Source of the DNA: Alphaproteobacteria bacterium | GTDB lineage: Bacteria; Pseudomonadota; Alphaproteobacteria; Caulobacterales; Hyphomonadaceae | NCBI GenBank assembly: GCA_018830285.1 | Contig: JAHJSB010000063.1 | Location: 124,001-188,000, forward strand | Direction of reading: 5' to 3' | Length of the DNA stretch: 64,000 nucleotides | In this document: in pieces, positions 1-8,766 of the stretch | Layout: each line of letters begins with the position of its first letter | Position numbering within the stretch: the first letter of the stretch is position 1 | The notes under the pieces: model-generated | The model's input: only the letters and a program-made list of their open reading frames with translations | Databases searched by the model: none | What the model was told of the DNA's origin: nothing | Program-made: the position numbers and the translations under genes

Positions 1-145
1 TGTGGGTGCGCAGCCCGGCCGGGCGGTCACGGGCCTCCCGGTCTATGCCTATGACAAGACCCAGGCCGCACGCCACCAGCAAGCGCAGCAGGATCACCGC
101 AAGCGGGAGGTGTGTATCAAAGGACGTGGCAAGAATCTCATGCAT
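1..145 (-). CDS. MgtC/SapB family membrane protein, N-terminal part (cut by window edge)
   Basis: This gene is not in the ORF track because it runs off the left edge. Reading the minus strand from the ATG at 145 gives about 48 residues without a stop. They begin MHEILATSFDTHLPLAV and continue into LVIGIDREARDRPAGLRTH. A hydrophobic helix followed by the G-x-D/E-R-E-x-x-x-x-PAGLRTH signature is the start of MgtC/SapB proteins, inner-membrane proteins linked to magnesium limitation and acid or intracellular survival. The C-terminal part, which decides between MgtC and the wider MgtC/SapB group, lies outside the window. An ATG at 141 is in another frame and was not used. The gene sits downstream of, and on the same strand as, the c-di-GMP protein, about 100 bases away. 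Confidence 0.85.
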   Translation of the reverse strand, partial: MHEILATSFDTHLPLAVILLRLLVACGLGLVIGIDREARDRPAGLRTH

Positions 146-249
146 TGTGCGCCTTCCAATACGGGCACTCTATGCAACGCGCCAGGAGCGCAGGGGTTTC
201 GCGCCGGCGCGGGTTCAGGCCGCGCGCGGTTGGCGGCAGGCAGGGACCG

Positions 250-1977
250 TCAGGCTGAGAGGGCGCGGCTCGGGATCTGCCCGCCATCGCGCAACCAGCT
301 CGGCCTGCCAATGAAGTATCCCTGCGCCTGGTCGCAGCCGAGATCGGCCACAAGGGCCAGGTCGTCGGCTGTTTCGATCCCTTCTGTGCAACTTGTTATG
401 CCGACCTCCCGACAGAGTGCGATTGTGGCCTGGAGAACCTTGCCGCGCACAAAACTCTGCCCACGCCCGCGGACGAACGACTGATCGATCTTGATCTTGC
501 TGAAAGGCAACTGGTCAATCAGCGAGAGCGAGGAATAACCTGTCCCGAAATCGTCGAGCGCCAATGAAACGCCGAGCTGCCGGACAGGTTTCAGCACGGC
601 CAGGCTGCGTTCAAGATTGCCGAAAAAGACATGTTCGGTGACTTCCAGTTCGATCCGGGCCGGATCCACGCCGTAACGGTTCAGCAGTTTCTCAAGCCGC
701 GTTGCAAAATGATCAGACGTCAACTGGGACGGCGAAATGTTCATCGCCAAAAAATGGTCGTCTTTTCCGAGAGAACTGATTGCCTTGTCCGCCAATGTCC
801 AGAACAGCGGATCGATCAGGCCGAGCCGTTCTGCGATCGGGATGAACTGGCCGGGTGAAGGATCTGAACTTAGTCCGCTGTCTGGCCAGCGTGCGAGCAT
901 CTCGTATCCGACGATTCTCGATGCCCGCACATCCCAGATGGGCTGGAAAGCCGGTTGAAGCCGTCCGGTCGCAATAGCCGCACTGAGCGCGAGTTCGATA
1001 GCACGCCCGTCTTCGCCTGTCGCATCCAGAGCCGGATCGAATCGGGAAACTCCGCCACCCTGCGATTTGACGCGCAACATGGCCTTGTCGGCAGCATGCA
1101 GCATCGCTGAACTTTCATTCGCGTCGACCAGGTGGACCGAATAACCAATCGAAGCGCCGACAAAGACACGCCCGACGGAAGTGTCTATTCCGTCCATCAG
1201 ATCCGCATGCACAGACTCGATGAATTCAGCAAGCGCGGCCGCATTGATTGCCTGACAGATGACGAAGGCAAACTCGTCGCCGCCGAGGCGCGCTGCATCA
1301 CTGATTTCTGGATGTCTGGTCAGCCGCCGCGCAACCACGCGAAGAACTTCGTCACCGACAGCATGGCCATACCGGTCGTTGAGCTGCTTGAAACGATCGA
1401 GGTCGATAAAGGCGCAGGCAAATGGCAAGCGCGCCAGGATGTGCTGGTTGACCTCGCGGACAAAGGCACGCCGATTCAGGATGTCAGTCAAGGGATCGGA
1501 ATCAGCCAGCCGCTTGATTTTGCCTTCGGCTTCCTTGCGTTCGGCGACCTCCCGCGTGAGACTGGCCAGCATGTCCGCATGCAGAGCGTTCATCGTGCGG
1601 AATACGCACAGCCCGCTCATCGTCCCGACATAGCGCCCCGCATCGTCGACAACGACCAGTCCGTCCCTCAGGATGGCCTCATTATCGTGAAGCTGGCCAA
1701 GCGCCTCGGAGACTTTCTCACGCATATTCACGACGATGAAGCCGGGCTGCATGAGTGCGTCGGCCAGCTTCTTCTGGTGCAGGGAAAAGCCGAAAGGCGA
1801 CGCAAGAAGGTTCTTGAATTCGGCAGCAGACACGCAACCGAGCGGCCGCATCCCAGCATCGACGATTGCGCACAATGTGGCGTCTTTGTGTTGCCGGAAA
1901 TAGTCCGCAACGTCGCCGAATCGATCGGTAGACTGAAGCGCTGGCGTGCACATGATCGAGGCAGATTCAAAACGCAT
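250..1977 (-). CDS. CBS-GGDEF-EAL c-di-GMP signalling protein
   Basis: A 575-residue cytoplasmic protein with no membrane segment. Residues about 10-130 look like a CBS-type pair, then a short helical linker, a GGDEF domain from about 160 (intact GGDEF at 232-236) and an EAL domain from about 345. The EAL domain keeps the functional landmarks NISPSQL, ELEVTEH, LDDFGTGYSSL, KIDQSFV, TEGIE and QGYFIG, but the signature triplet reads EML instead of EAL. No RxxD product-inhibition site precedes GGDEF. It could therefore make cyclic di-GMP, hydrolyse it, or both. The track starts at a GTG at 2010. The ATG at 1977 begins a better N-terminus and has AAGGAACAGGG upstream. No obvious partner gene adjoins it. 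Confidence 0.9.
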   Translation of the reverse strand: MRFESASIMCTPALQSTDRFGDVADYFRQHKDATLCAIVDAGMRPLGCVSAAEFKNLLASPFGFSLHQKKLADALMQPGFIVVNMREKVSEALGQLHDNEAILRDGLVVVDDAGRYVGTMSGLCVFRTMNALHADMLASLTREVAERKEAEGKIKRLADSDPLTDILNRRAFVREVNQHILARLPFACAFIDLDRFKQLNDRYGHAVGDEVLRVVARRLTRHPEISDAARLGGDEFAFVICQAINAAALAEFIESVHADLMDGIDTSVGRVFVGASIGYSVHLVDANESSAMLHAADKAMLRVKSQGGGVSRFDPALDATGEDGRAIELALSAAIATGRLQPAFQPIWDVRASRIVGYEMLARWPDSGLSSDPSPGQFIPIAERLGLIDPLFWTLADKAISSLGKDDHFLAMNISPSQLTSDHFATRLEKLLNRYGVDPARIELEVTEHVFFGNLERSLAVLKPVRQLGVSLALDDFGTGYSSLSLIDQLPFSKIKIDQSFVRGRGQSFVRGKVLQATIALCREVGITSCTEGIETADDLALVADLGCDQAQGYFIGRPSWLRDGGQIPSRALSA

Positions 1978-2275
1978 GGCAAACCCTGTTCCTTTTGTGG
2001 GTCGTAACACATCACACGTTGGCGAAAGCTGAACTGCAAAGGCGAATATAGGTGGGAAGCTTAATGCCGGAGCCGATTTTCGCGACGATTACGCCGCGCT
2101 GTTTTATCATCGTCACAAAGATGATTTCCATGATCCGGCTTCGCGGATGCAACCTGTAATCGCCGTGTAGGCAGGAATGCCGGCGTCCTCCTCATCAATC
2201 TTCATGAGTCCTCCCTATTCCTGCCTTATTTGCGAGCGATGATTCACAGAACTGGGGAAATGACGGAGACTTCCT
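1978..2275. other. Intergenic region between divergent c-di-GMP and rhodanese genes
   Basis: About 300 bases separate the two divergent starts, so promoters for both must lie here, but I cannot pick convincing -35/-10 pairs by eye. Visible items are a short stem ATCATC/GATGAT around 2107-2126 and a possible 30-codon minus-strand reading frame at 2113-2205 with a good ribosome binding site, listed separately. Confidence 0.4.
2113..2205 (-). CDS. Possible 30-residue small protein (speculative)
   Basis: On the minus strand GGGAGGACTC precedes an ATG that opens a 30-codon frame beginning MKIDEEDAGIPAY and ending in TGA. The only support is the strong Shine-Dalgarno sequence and the charged N-terminus. 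There is no recognisable motif, signal peptide or membrane segment. It lies upstream of the c-di-GMP gene on the same strand and might equally be a chance frame or a leader. Conservation across relatives would be needed to accept it. Confidence 0.25.
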   Translation of the reverse strand: MKIDEEDAGIPAYTAITGCIREAGSWKSSL

Positions 2276-2836
2276 ATGGGCGTGAGGCGGAATGCCATAC
2301 TCGGACTTTTGACCATTGCGGCCTTTGTCGGCTGTGGCCTGCTGGCCAGCGCCGAGGCGCAGGAAACACCCGAGGCGCAGATCGACTATAATGGTTTTCT
2401 TGGCCTGAGCGGGGAGGTCGCCGCCTATCGCCAGTCGCGTCTTGTCGACCTTGAGACCTTCAATGCGATGAAAGCCGAACCCGGCACGATCCTGCTGGAT
2501 ACGCGCAGTTCCGAGGCGTTCCACATGGGCCATATCGAAGGCGCGGTTAACCTCAACTTCTCTGACTTCACGGACGACAAGCTGGCCAAGGTGCTGGGGG
2601 ACGCGGACACGCGCATCCTGATCTATTGCAACAATAATTTCAGCGACAATGTCGCCCCGGTGATGCTGAAACGCGTGCAGCTGGCGCTGAATGTGCCGAC
2701 CTTCATCAATCTCTACGGCTATGGATACGAGAATATCTATGAGCTGAAAGACGCCCATTCGATCAGGGATGCCGACATTCACTGGGTGTCGGACTGGCCC
2801 GAAATGGCGGCCTCTTCGACCGTTCAGGAAAACTAA
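2276..2836 (+). CDS. Exported rhodanese-like domain protein
   Basis: 186 residues. The N-terminus (VRRNAILGLLTIAAFVGCGLLASAEAQ) is a signal peptide, probably cut after AEA, so the protein is periplasmic. One rhodanese domain follows, with the DTRSSEAFHMGHIEGAVNL entry motif and an active-site cysteine in IYCNNNFSDN. Rhodaneses carry persulfide sulfur or act as sulfurtransferases. The loop after the cysteine is not the classic CRxGx[RT], so substrate and catalysis are uncertain. GGAG lies seven bases before the ATG. The next gene, fpr, follows after 89 bases on the same strand, but a shared function is not evident. Confidence 0.85.
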   Translation: MGVRRNAILGLLTIAAFVGCGLLASAEAQETPEAQIDYNGFLGLSGEVAAYRQSRLVDLETFNAMKAEPGTILLDTRSSEAFHMGHIEGAVNLNFSDFTDDKLAKVLGDADTRILIYCNNNFSDNVAPVMLKRVQLALNVPTFINLYGYGYENIYELKDAHSIRDADIHWVSDWPEMAASSTVQEN

Positions 2837-2925
2837 ACTGCCCATCTGCTACCTTGCTTTTGCGGGTGCGAGGCTTCATTTGCGGCGCTGTACCTGAATA
2901 GCAGACCCCGTGAAGAGGCCCGCCC

Positions 2926-3747
2926 ATGACCGCCAATGCATCCGCAGCTGCTGCTGCCGCGCCGAAAGTGAACCCGAACGCACCGACCGAGGAAACCGTC
3001 CTCAGCGTCGAGCATTATACAGACCGGCTGTTCCGCTTCCGCATCACGCGCCCGCAGAGCTTTCGGTTCCGCACTGGCGAATTCGTGATGATCGGCCTGC
3101 CCCGGGAAGACGGCAAGCCGCTGCTGCGCGCCTATTCCATCGCGTCGCCGGCCTGGGACGAGGAACTGGAGTTCTATTCGATCAAGGTGCCCGACGGCCC
3201 GCTGACATCGCGCCTGCAATCGATCCAACCCGGCGACAAGGTGCTGCTGGGCAAGAAGCCGACCGGCACGCTGGTGCTGGATGCGCTGACCCCTGGCAAG
3301 CGGCTCTACATGTTCTCGACCGGCACGGGCTTTGCGCCGTTCGCCAGCCTGGTGCGCGACCCTGAGACCTATGAGCGCTATGACGAGGTGATCGTCACGC
3401 ATACGTGCCGCGACGTGGCTGAACTGACCTATTCGAAGAACCTTGTGAATGACCTGGTCAACGACCCGCTGGTCGGCGAAATGGTCGAGGGCAAGTTGCG
3501 CCTGTATACGAGCACGACGCGCGAGACATCTGACTACATGGGCCGCATCACCACGCTGATCGAGAACGGCAAGCTGTTTGCCGATCTGGGCGTGCCGAAA
3601 CTCGACCCCGCGACCGACCGGGCGATGATTTGCGGTTCAATGGAGATGATCCAGGACGTCAAGGCCCTGATGATTGCCAACGGCCTGACCGAAGGCTCGA
3701 ACGCGGCGCCGGCCGAGTTCGTGATCGAGAAGGCCTTCGCAGGCTGA
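2926..3747 (+). CDS. fpr: Ferredoxin--NADP(+) reductase
   Basis: 273 residues. An alanine-rich N-terminus is followed by an FAD-binding barrel with LLRAYSIASPAWDEELEFYSIKV, the bacterial FNR form of the RxYS flavin motif, and an NADP domain containing FSTGTGFAPFASLVRDPETY and the THTCRDVAEL segment. It ends FVIEKAFAG, the C-terminal extension typical of the Rhodobacter/Azotobacter subclass, which shapes the flavin site. The enzyme passes electrons between NADPH and ferredoxin or flavodoxin in the cytoplasm and is commonly part of oxidative-stress defence. GAAGAGG lies seven bases before the start. I see no SoxR-type box directly upstream. Confidence 0.93.
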   Translation: MTANASAAAAAAPKVNPNAPTEETVLSVEHYTDRLFRFRITRPQSFRFRTGEFVMIGLPREDGKPLLRAYSIASPAWDEELEFYSIKVPDGPLTSRLQSIQPGDKVLLGKKPTGTLVLDALTPGKRLYMFSTGTGFAPFASLVRDPETYERYDEVIVTHTCRDVAELTYSKNLVNDLVNDPLVGEMVEGKLRLYTSTTRETSDYMGRITTLIENGKLFADLGVPKLDPATDRAMICGSMEMIQDVKALMIANGLTEGSNAAPAEFVIEKAFAG

Positions 3748-3830
3748 TACAAGGCGACAATCGCCGTTGCCCGGTTGCTCCGGTGGGTGCACACTCGTCT
3801 TAGGCTTGAACTGCCAGCGGGAACGTTTCG

Positions 3831-4568
3831 ATGGCCAATCTGGAAGCACTGACAGGTCTGGGCATGGGCGATCTCGCGACGATTGCGATTTCTGCGGTCG
3901 CCCTGATTGCGGCTGTGATCGCGAACGTTTCCGCATCCGCTTCCAAGGCCAATGACAACAAGGCCCAGGCCCGCAATACCGTGAACGGCCTTTGCGTCAG
4001 GATCGCCGAACTCAGCACCCAGATACAGGTGTTCCGCGTCGAGCAGCAAGGCACGTCAAACCTTGCTTTGTTCAATACGAAGATCAATGCGACGGTGCGT
4101 CAGGTCGTGGCGCTGGCAACGCTGGCAAGGGATGTTCTGGCCAAATCCGGAATCAAGGCGGCTGCGGTGGAGTATGCCCTGATTGCCGATGCGATCGCGA
4201 TGAGCGGCGACCCAAGCGCCGACGCACTGTGGGCACAAGCAGTGGACACTGCGCGCACGCGCCATGACCGAATCGACCTAATGCAGCGTTTTGCCGAATA
4301 TCTCTATTCTGCGGGCAAGGCGGCACGCGGTGCCGTTGCCTATGGCGAAGCACGTGCGGCCATGGGCGCCGAGGCGACTCCCTTCGAGATCGGCCGGAAC
4401 CTTCAAATGGAAGCGACCGCGAGCGCCAACGCAGGCCATACGGATTCGGCCCGGGCGCTGTTCGACGAGGCGCGCGAATATTACGCACAGATGGCGGAAG
4501 GGACGACTCGGACCTATGCGCTCAATTCGCTGACAAGCGCGCGCAAGGGCGCGGTCGGCGAAACCTGA
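3831..4568 (+). CDS. Membrane-anchored helical protein of unknown function
   Basis: 245 residues, family not recognised. Residues about 12-35 (ATIAISAVALIAAVIANVSAS) form a single membrane anchor. The rest is alanine-rich and helical, with a stretch near residues 140-235 that looks like helix-turn-helix repeats of the TPR kind (LMQRFAEYLYSAGKAARGAV, SARALFDEAREYYAQMA). It is likely an inner-membrane protein with a soluble helical domain. It lies in line between fpr and the lactone-oxidase pair, 83 bases after fpr, so co-transcription is possible. No catalytic motif is visible. Confidence 0.6.
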   Translation: MANLEALTGLGMGDLATIAISAVALIAAVIANVSASASKANDNKAQARNTVNGLCVRIAELSTQIQVFRVEQQGTSNLALFNTKINATVRQVVALATLARDVLAKSGIKAAAVEYALIADAIAMSGDPSADALWAQAVDTARTRHDRIDLMQRFAEYLYSAGKAARGAVAYGEARAAMGAEATPFEIGRNLQMEATASANAGHTDSARALFDEAREYYAQMAEGTTRTYALNSLTSARKGAVGET

Positions 4569-4638
4569 CTCCAACGTCACGTATTGACATCGCCCGCCTG
4601 CCCCGTGTCCACTCCCTGTCAAAACGAGGGGAGACGGT

Positions 4639-6069
4639 ATGGCGGTTTCACGCAGGACGATGCTGCTGGCAGGCGGCGCGGTTGTGGCGGGCGGCGTGGC
4701 AATCCCGACCGGACGACACCTGACCTGGGGCGGACGCGACTTTACGCGCCCTGACTACAATCCCGACTATCCCGACGCGCCTGCGGGCGAGGAAAGCTGG
4801 ATGAACTGGTCCGGCGTGGAGCGCGCGACGCCCGAGGCCATCAACCTGCCGGTCAGCGAGGATGAGCTCAGCGCCCTGATTGCCGGAACGAATGGGCGCG
4901 TGCGCCCGTTCGGCAGCGGGCATTCCTTTTCCGGCCTTGTGCCGAGCGAAGGCATTATGGTGGATGTCAGCCGCCTGACCGGATTGAAGTCAATCGATGC
5001 GGAGACCGGCGTGGCCGTGTTCGGCGCGGGCACCCGCCTGTTCCAGATGGCGACCGAACTGGCCGGGGCCGGCCGGGCGCTGCCGAACCTGCCGGACATC
5101 GACGTCCAGACACTGGCCGGATCCTTCTCCACGGCGACACATGGCACCGGCGAGACGCTGACGGCGCTGCATGACCATATCCTGGGCTTCCGGATAGTGA
5201 CGGCGAGTGGCGAGATTCTGGACGTGACGCCCGAGAGCCATCCTGACCTGTTCGCAGCGGGGCGCGTGTCGCTCGGCGCGCTGGGCGTGATGACTCAATA
5301 CACGCTGCGCACGGTGCCCGCGTTCAACCTGCACCGCACGGTCTGGGTCGAGCGGATCGAGACGCTGATGGAGCGGGCCGAGGAACTGGCACACCAGCAC
5401 CGCAATTTCGAATTCTACTATTTCCCGCACACCGGCTATGCCGCCGGGATCAGCCACGACCTGCACGAGGGCCCGATTACCGGCAAGGGCGGGACCGAGG
5501 ATGATTCCACGCTGGAAGAGCTGAAAGCCTTGCGCGACTCTATGGGTTGGTCGCCGTGGCTGCGGCGCAAGATCATCGGCGCGGCCCTGCCCAAGGGCGT
5601 GGTCGAGGATGTCAGCGACAATTCCTACAAGCTGCTGGCGACGACGCGGCCGATCAAGTTCAACGAGATGGAATACCACCTGCCCCGCGCGAACGGGCTG
5701 AAGGGCCTGAAGGAAGTGATCGCGAAACTCGAGCAGCGCAAGGACGTGTTCTTCCCGATGGAAGTGCGCTTCATCGCGCCGGACGATGCGTGGCTGAGCC
5801 CGTTCAATGACGGTCCGCGCATGTCGATTGCGATCCACGCGGCGGTGGACGAACCGTATGACTATTTCTTCTCCGATATCGAACCGCTGCACCGCGCCAA
5901 TGGCGGGCGCCCGCACTGGGGCAAGCATCATTCGCTGGGCAAGGACGACCTGATGGCGCTGTATCCGAAATTCGGGGATTTCATGGCCCTACGCCGCGAG
6001 ATGGACCCGGCGGGCAAGTTCCTGAACCCGCACCTTGCCAAACTGTTCGGGGAGCCGTTCGATGCTTGA
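4639..6069 (+). CDS. Tat-exported FAD-linked oxidase, aldonolactone oxidase (ALO/GULO) family
   Basis: 476 residues. The N-terminus MAVSRRTMLLAGGAVVAGG is a twin-arginine signal, so the folded flavoprotein is sent to the periplasm. The FAD_binding_4 domain follows, with RPFGSGHSFSGLV and STATHGTGETLTALHDHI. The C-terminal ALO domain carries the hallmarks GGRPHWGKHHSL and DPAGKFLNPHL. Family members oxidise aldono-lactones such as D-arabinono- or L-gulono-1,4-lactone and pass electrons to oxygen or another acceptor. The true substrate here is unknown. GGGGAG precedes the ATG. The stop overlaps the start of the PLP-dependent partner gene by eight bases, a strong sign of translational coupling. 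Confidence 0.88.
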   Translation: MAVSRRTMLLAGGAVVAGGVAIPTGRHLTWGGRDFTRPDYNPDYPDAPAGEESWMNWSGVERATPEAINLPVSEDELSALIAGTNGRVRPFGSGHSFSGLVPSEGIMVDVSRLTGLKSIDAETGVAVFGAGTRLFQMATELAGAGRALPNLPDIDVQTLAGSFSTATHGTGETLTALHDHILGFRIVTASGEILDVTPESHPDLFAAGRVSLGALGVMTQYTLRTVPAFNLHRTVWVERIETLMERAEELAHQHRNFEFYYFPHTGYAAGISHDLHEGPITGKGGTEDDSTLEELKALRDSMGWSPWLRRKIIGAALPKGVVEDVSDNSYKLLATTRPIKFNEMEYHLPRANGLKGLKEVIAKLEQRKDVFFPMEVRFIAPDDAWLSPFNDGPRMSIAIHAAVDEPYDYFFSDIEPLHRANGGRPHWGKHHSLGKDDLMALYPKFGDFMALRREMDPAGKFLNPHLAKLFGEPFDA

Positions 6070-7342
6070 ACTTTCCCGCCGCAACCTGATCCTGGGCGGC
6101 GCCGCCCTAGCTGGAGTAACCGCGCTGATGATGAAACCCGGAGACAAGAGCGGGCCGCGCGATGCCTATTTCCTCGACGTGCAGAAGGCGCTGGTCGCCG
6201 CCGGTATCGCGATGCCGACCATGGTGGTGGACCGGGCGCGGCTGAATGGGAATATCGACACGCTGAAAGGCTTCCTGCCGCCGGGCATGGGCTATCGGAT
6301 CGTCGCCAAGTCCCTACCCTCGCTGGGGCTGATCGACCATATCCGCAAGCGGACGGGCACCGACCGGCTGATGACATTCAACCTGCCCATGCTGCTGGAG
6401 ATTTCGCAGGCGATGCCGGAGGCGAGCCAGCTGCTCGGCAAGCCCCTGCCGGTTCAGGCGGCGCGCCAGTATTTCGAACAGCTGCCGCTCGAGGTTTCCG
6501 GCGCAGCAGAGAACATCCAGTGGCTGGTCGATACGCCCGAGCGCGTGGCGCAATATGCGGCGCTGGCAGATGAGTTCGGGCGGGACCTGGCGCTGAACGT
6601 GGAGCTGGACGTGGGCCTGCACCGGGGCGGCGTGGTGCCGGGCGAAGTTCTGGGCACGATGCTGGCGGCGATTCTGGCGCACCCGCGCCTCCGCTTTGCC
6701 GGCTTCATGGGATATGATCCGCATATCCCGTCGCTGCCCACCGCGATGGGCTGGCGCGACCGGGCGGCGAAGGGTGTGCGCAAGACCTATGCCGACGCAC
6801 TGGTTCAGGCGGGCGACGTGTTCGGCGGCGACGTTATGGCGGGCATCACGCGCAATGCGGCGGGCAGCCCGACCTACCGGACCTATCAGGACACGGAGAT
6901 TGCCAGTGAGGTGTCGGCGGGCTCGTGCCTGGTCAAGCCGACGCATTTCGACACCGAGCTGCTGGAACCGCACGTTCCGGCAAGCTTCATCGCGACGCCA
7001 GTGATCAAGTCGCTGCCTGTGACGCACATGCCGGGCCTCGAATTTGCCGACCGGGCGACGCGGGCGTGGAACCCGAACGCGTCGAAGACCGTGTTCATCT
7101 ATGGCGGCAACTGGCTGGCCGATCCGGTCGACCCGCCGGGCCTCGAATACAACAAGACCTTCGGGCGCTCATCCAATCAGGAAATGCTGAATGGCGGACC
7201 GGAGCTGGAAATCCGCCCGGATGAATTCGTATTCCTACGCCCGCACCAGAGCGAGGCGGTATTCCTGCAATTCGGCGACATTGCGGTGTACGAGGACGGC
7301 GCCATCGTCGAGCGCTGGCCCGTGTTTGATTACTCGGCGTAG
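6062..7342 (+). CDS. Tat-exported DSD1-type PLP enzyme (alanine racemase / D-threonine aldolase fold)
   Basis: 426 residues from the ATG inside the 3-prime end of the preceding gene. The track start at 6035 is 27 bases too early. MLELSRRNLILGGAALAGV is a second twin-arginine signal. The body has the N-terminal PLP barrel of alanine racemase, with the probable Schiff-base lysine in GYRIVAKSLPSLG, and the C-terminal DSD1/D-threonine-aldolase metal-binding domain near EVSAGSCLVKPTHFD and FLRPHQSEAVF. Characterised relatives cleave D-threo-beta-hydroxy amino acids or dehydrate D-serine with PLP and a divalent metal. Export and coupling to a lactone-oxidase-like flavoprotein suggest a joint periplasmic route on an unknown substrate. 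Confidence 0.85.
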   Translation: MLELSRRNLILGGAALAGVTALMMKPGDKSGPRDAYFLDVQKALVAAGIAMPTMVVDRARLNGNIDTLKGFLPPGMGYRIVAKSLPSLGLIDHIRKRTGTDRLMTFNLPMLLEISQAMPEASQLLGKPLPVQAARQYFEQLPLEVSGAAENIQWLVDTPERVAQYAALADEFGRDLALNVELDVGLHRGGVVPGEVLGTMLAAILAHPRLRFAGFMGYDPHIPSLPTAMGWRDRAAKGVRKTYADALVQAGDVFGGDVMAGITRNAAGSPTYRTYQDTEIASEVSAGSCLVKPTHFDTELLEPHVPASFIATPVIKSLPVTHMPGLEFADRATRAWNPNASKTVFIYGGNWLADPVDPPGLEYNKTFGRSSNQEMLNGGPELEIRPDEFVFLRPHQSEAVFLQFGDIAVYEDGAIVERWPVFDYSA

Positions 7343-7406
7343 CGAGCCTGCAGGGGCGCGTGGTCTCATCGCGCTCAGCGCACCGCGCAAGCATCATCGC
7401 ATAGTA

Positions 7407-7428
7407 TAGCAAAGCTTCGCTCTTGCTA
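7407..7428 (+). terminator. Imperfect hairpin after the ALO/DSD1-like pair
   Basis: TAGCAAAGCTTCGCTCTTGCTA can fold with arms TAGCAA and TTGCTA around an AGC/GCT inner stem with one bulge. It lies 65 bases after the stop codon. No thymine run follows, so it is at best a weak or factor-assisted terminator, or a structured 3-prime end. Confidence 0.3.
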
Positions 7429-7560
7429 GCATTACAAAAAATTGTACCGGATTTGGCCCTGTTGCGGCTGATTCCTGCAGTAGTCGCCTCGACAATTGGG
7501 TGGGGATGGGGTGATCTGATCGTCATTGTACAGGTATTGTAAAACAACGGAGGCCCCTCC

Positions 7561-8040
7561 ATGAAAGTGGGCAGTAGAGTGTTTTCAGCAGCGGTCTTCC
7601 TCGCGCTTGGCGCCTGCGTCAGTGCACCGCCTGACCTCAGGGACAACCAGATCGTGCCCGGCCAGCGTGTTAGCAATGTGGAGCTGGGCATGACATTGTC
7701 CAGCCTGCTGTCGCTGCAGGGAAAGCCGAGCCGGACCATCCCGATCGCGCATACGAACGCCACATCCTACACATTTGACGGGCTGACGGTAGCGGCTGAC
7801 GACAAGGTCTACTGGATCATCGCGCACGATCCCCGGTTTTTCACCGACAGGGGCGTATCGATGGGCTCAGAGCAGATCTTTGCCCGCGGGACCTATGGCA
7901 AACCGAAATGCGTCGTGACCCGCGCCAGTGTCACCGTCTATGACTACGGGAATATCTATTTCGAGGTGGACAATTCCACGGGCAAGGTCGGCCAGATCGG
8001 CATCCAGAACAGAACACAGACCTGCGACGGCGCATCATGA
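7561..8040 (+). CDS. Small lipoprotein with SmpA/BamE-like segment
   Basis: 159 residues. FSAAVFLALGAC is a lipoprotein signal with lipobox LGAC, placing the mature protein on the periplasmic face of a membrane. The segment RVSNVELGMTLSSLLSLQGKPSRTI resembles the start of SmpA/OmlA (BamE-like) domains, where a G-M-T/S turn leads into a helix ending in G-x-P. The remainder is beta-rich with two cysteines. It is only a similarity of fold, so BamE function is not claimed. A strong GGAGG lies seven bases before the ATG. The 218-base upstream gap holds several TTGTA repeats but no clear operator. Confidence 0.6.
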   Translation: MKVGSRVFSAAVFLALGACVSAPPDLRDNQIVPGQRVSNVELGMTLSSLLSLQGKPSRTIPIAHTNATSYTFDGLTVAADDKVYWIIAHDPRFFTDRGVSMGSEQIFARGTYGKPKCVVTRASVTVYDYGNIYFEVDNSTGKVGQIGIQNRTQTCDGAS

Positions 8041-8209
8041 CAATGCGGTATGCTTGCAGTTCGCAGTGATTCAGGCGGACGAAACCGACGTTTGGCTTCG
8101 CTGCATGAAAATGCATACCTTCCTGCAAGTTTTCACCCCCAGACGGGCGGTAGGCGCGCTGGTTAATTTGTGTTAGCTTTTTATACACAAGAAGAAATGG
8201 GAGGACTCA

Positions 8210-8707
8210 ATGCACTTTATCAATTCACTGAAGATTGTCGGACTTACGGCATCAATTGTTCTGGCCGGATGCGCCACACCTGCAATGGCTCAAGAGCCAG
8301 CCGCAACACCGGCTGCAGCAACGGCGACGGACGACGGATACCCGATGGTAAGCGGAGATTTCTGGGAAGTCACCGGAATTGACATCAAACCTGGTGGCGG
8401 CCTGTACTACGCAAACCATCTTGCCGATAAATGGAGAGCGTCACAGGAATTTGCCAAGTCAAAAGGCTGGATCAAGGGCTACAAGGTTCTGTCGAATTAT
8501 CACAATCGCTCCGGCGAGCCGGACCTTTACCTGATCACAATCATGGAAGGCGTGCCAAACGGTGCCGAAGCTGAGGTGCGTGACGAAGCCTACCGTACCT
8601 GGGCTGAGGCATCGACATCACAACTGGTATCGGAGAATCTCGACCGCGCCGAGTTCCGCGAAGTCATGGGCACGAGCCTGATGCAGGAGCTGAAGTTCAA
8701 AGACTAA
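8210..8707 (+). CDS. Exported lipoprotein of unknown function
   Basis: 165 residues. VGLTASIVLAGC is a lipoprotein signal, followed by an alanine/threonine-rich linker. The mature part is compact, with FWEVTGIDIKPGGGLYYANHLADKW and a YLITIMEGVPNGAEAEVRDEAYR segment. The pattern of a beta strand, G-rich turn and helix is reminiscent of dimeric ferredoxin-like alpha/beta barrels, but I do not recognise the family. GGAGG precedes the start. A strong bidirectional terminator follows directly, so the gene is the end of its unit. Confidence 0.55.
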   Translation: MHFINSLKIVGLTASIVLAGCATPAMAQEPAATPAAATATDDGYPMVSGDFWEVTGIDIKPGGGLYYANHLADKWRASQEFAKSKGWIKGYKVLSNYHNRSGEPDLYLITIMEGVPNGAEAEVRDEAYRTWAEASTSQLVSENLDRAEFREVMGTSLMQELKFKD

Positions 8708-8728
8708 GCACCATAAGGGATTGCGAAC

Positions 8729-8766
8729 GAAAGCCGCCGGTTTGCCCGGCGGCTTTCACTTTTTCA
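8729..8766. terminator. Bidirectional rho-independent terminator
   Basis: A perfect 12-bp stem GAAAGCCGCCGG / CCGGCGGCTTTC with a five-base loop is followed by CACTTTTTC. It separates the convergent lipoprotein gene and the alpha/beta hydrolase gene, whose stop lies at the far edge of the hairpin. Confidence 0.9.

Noticed and set aside
1132-2007. 291-codon plus-strand frame over the c-di-GMP gene
   Set aside because: Shadow of the CBS-GGDEF region; no motifs, no ribosome site.
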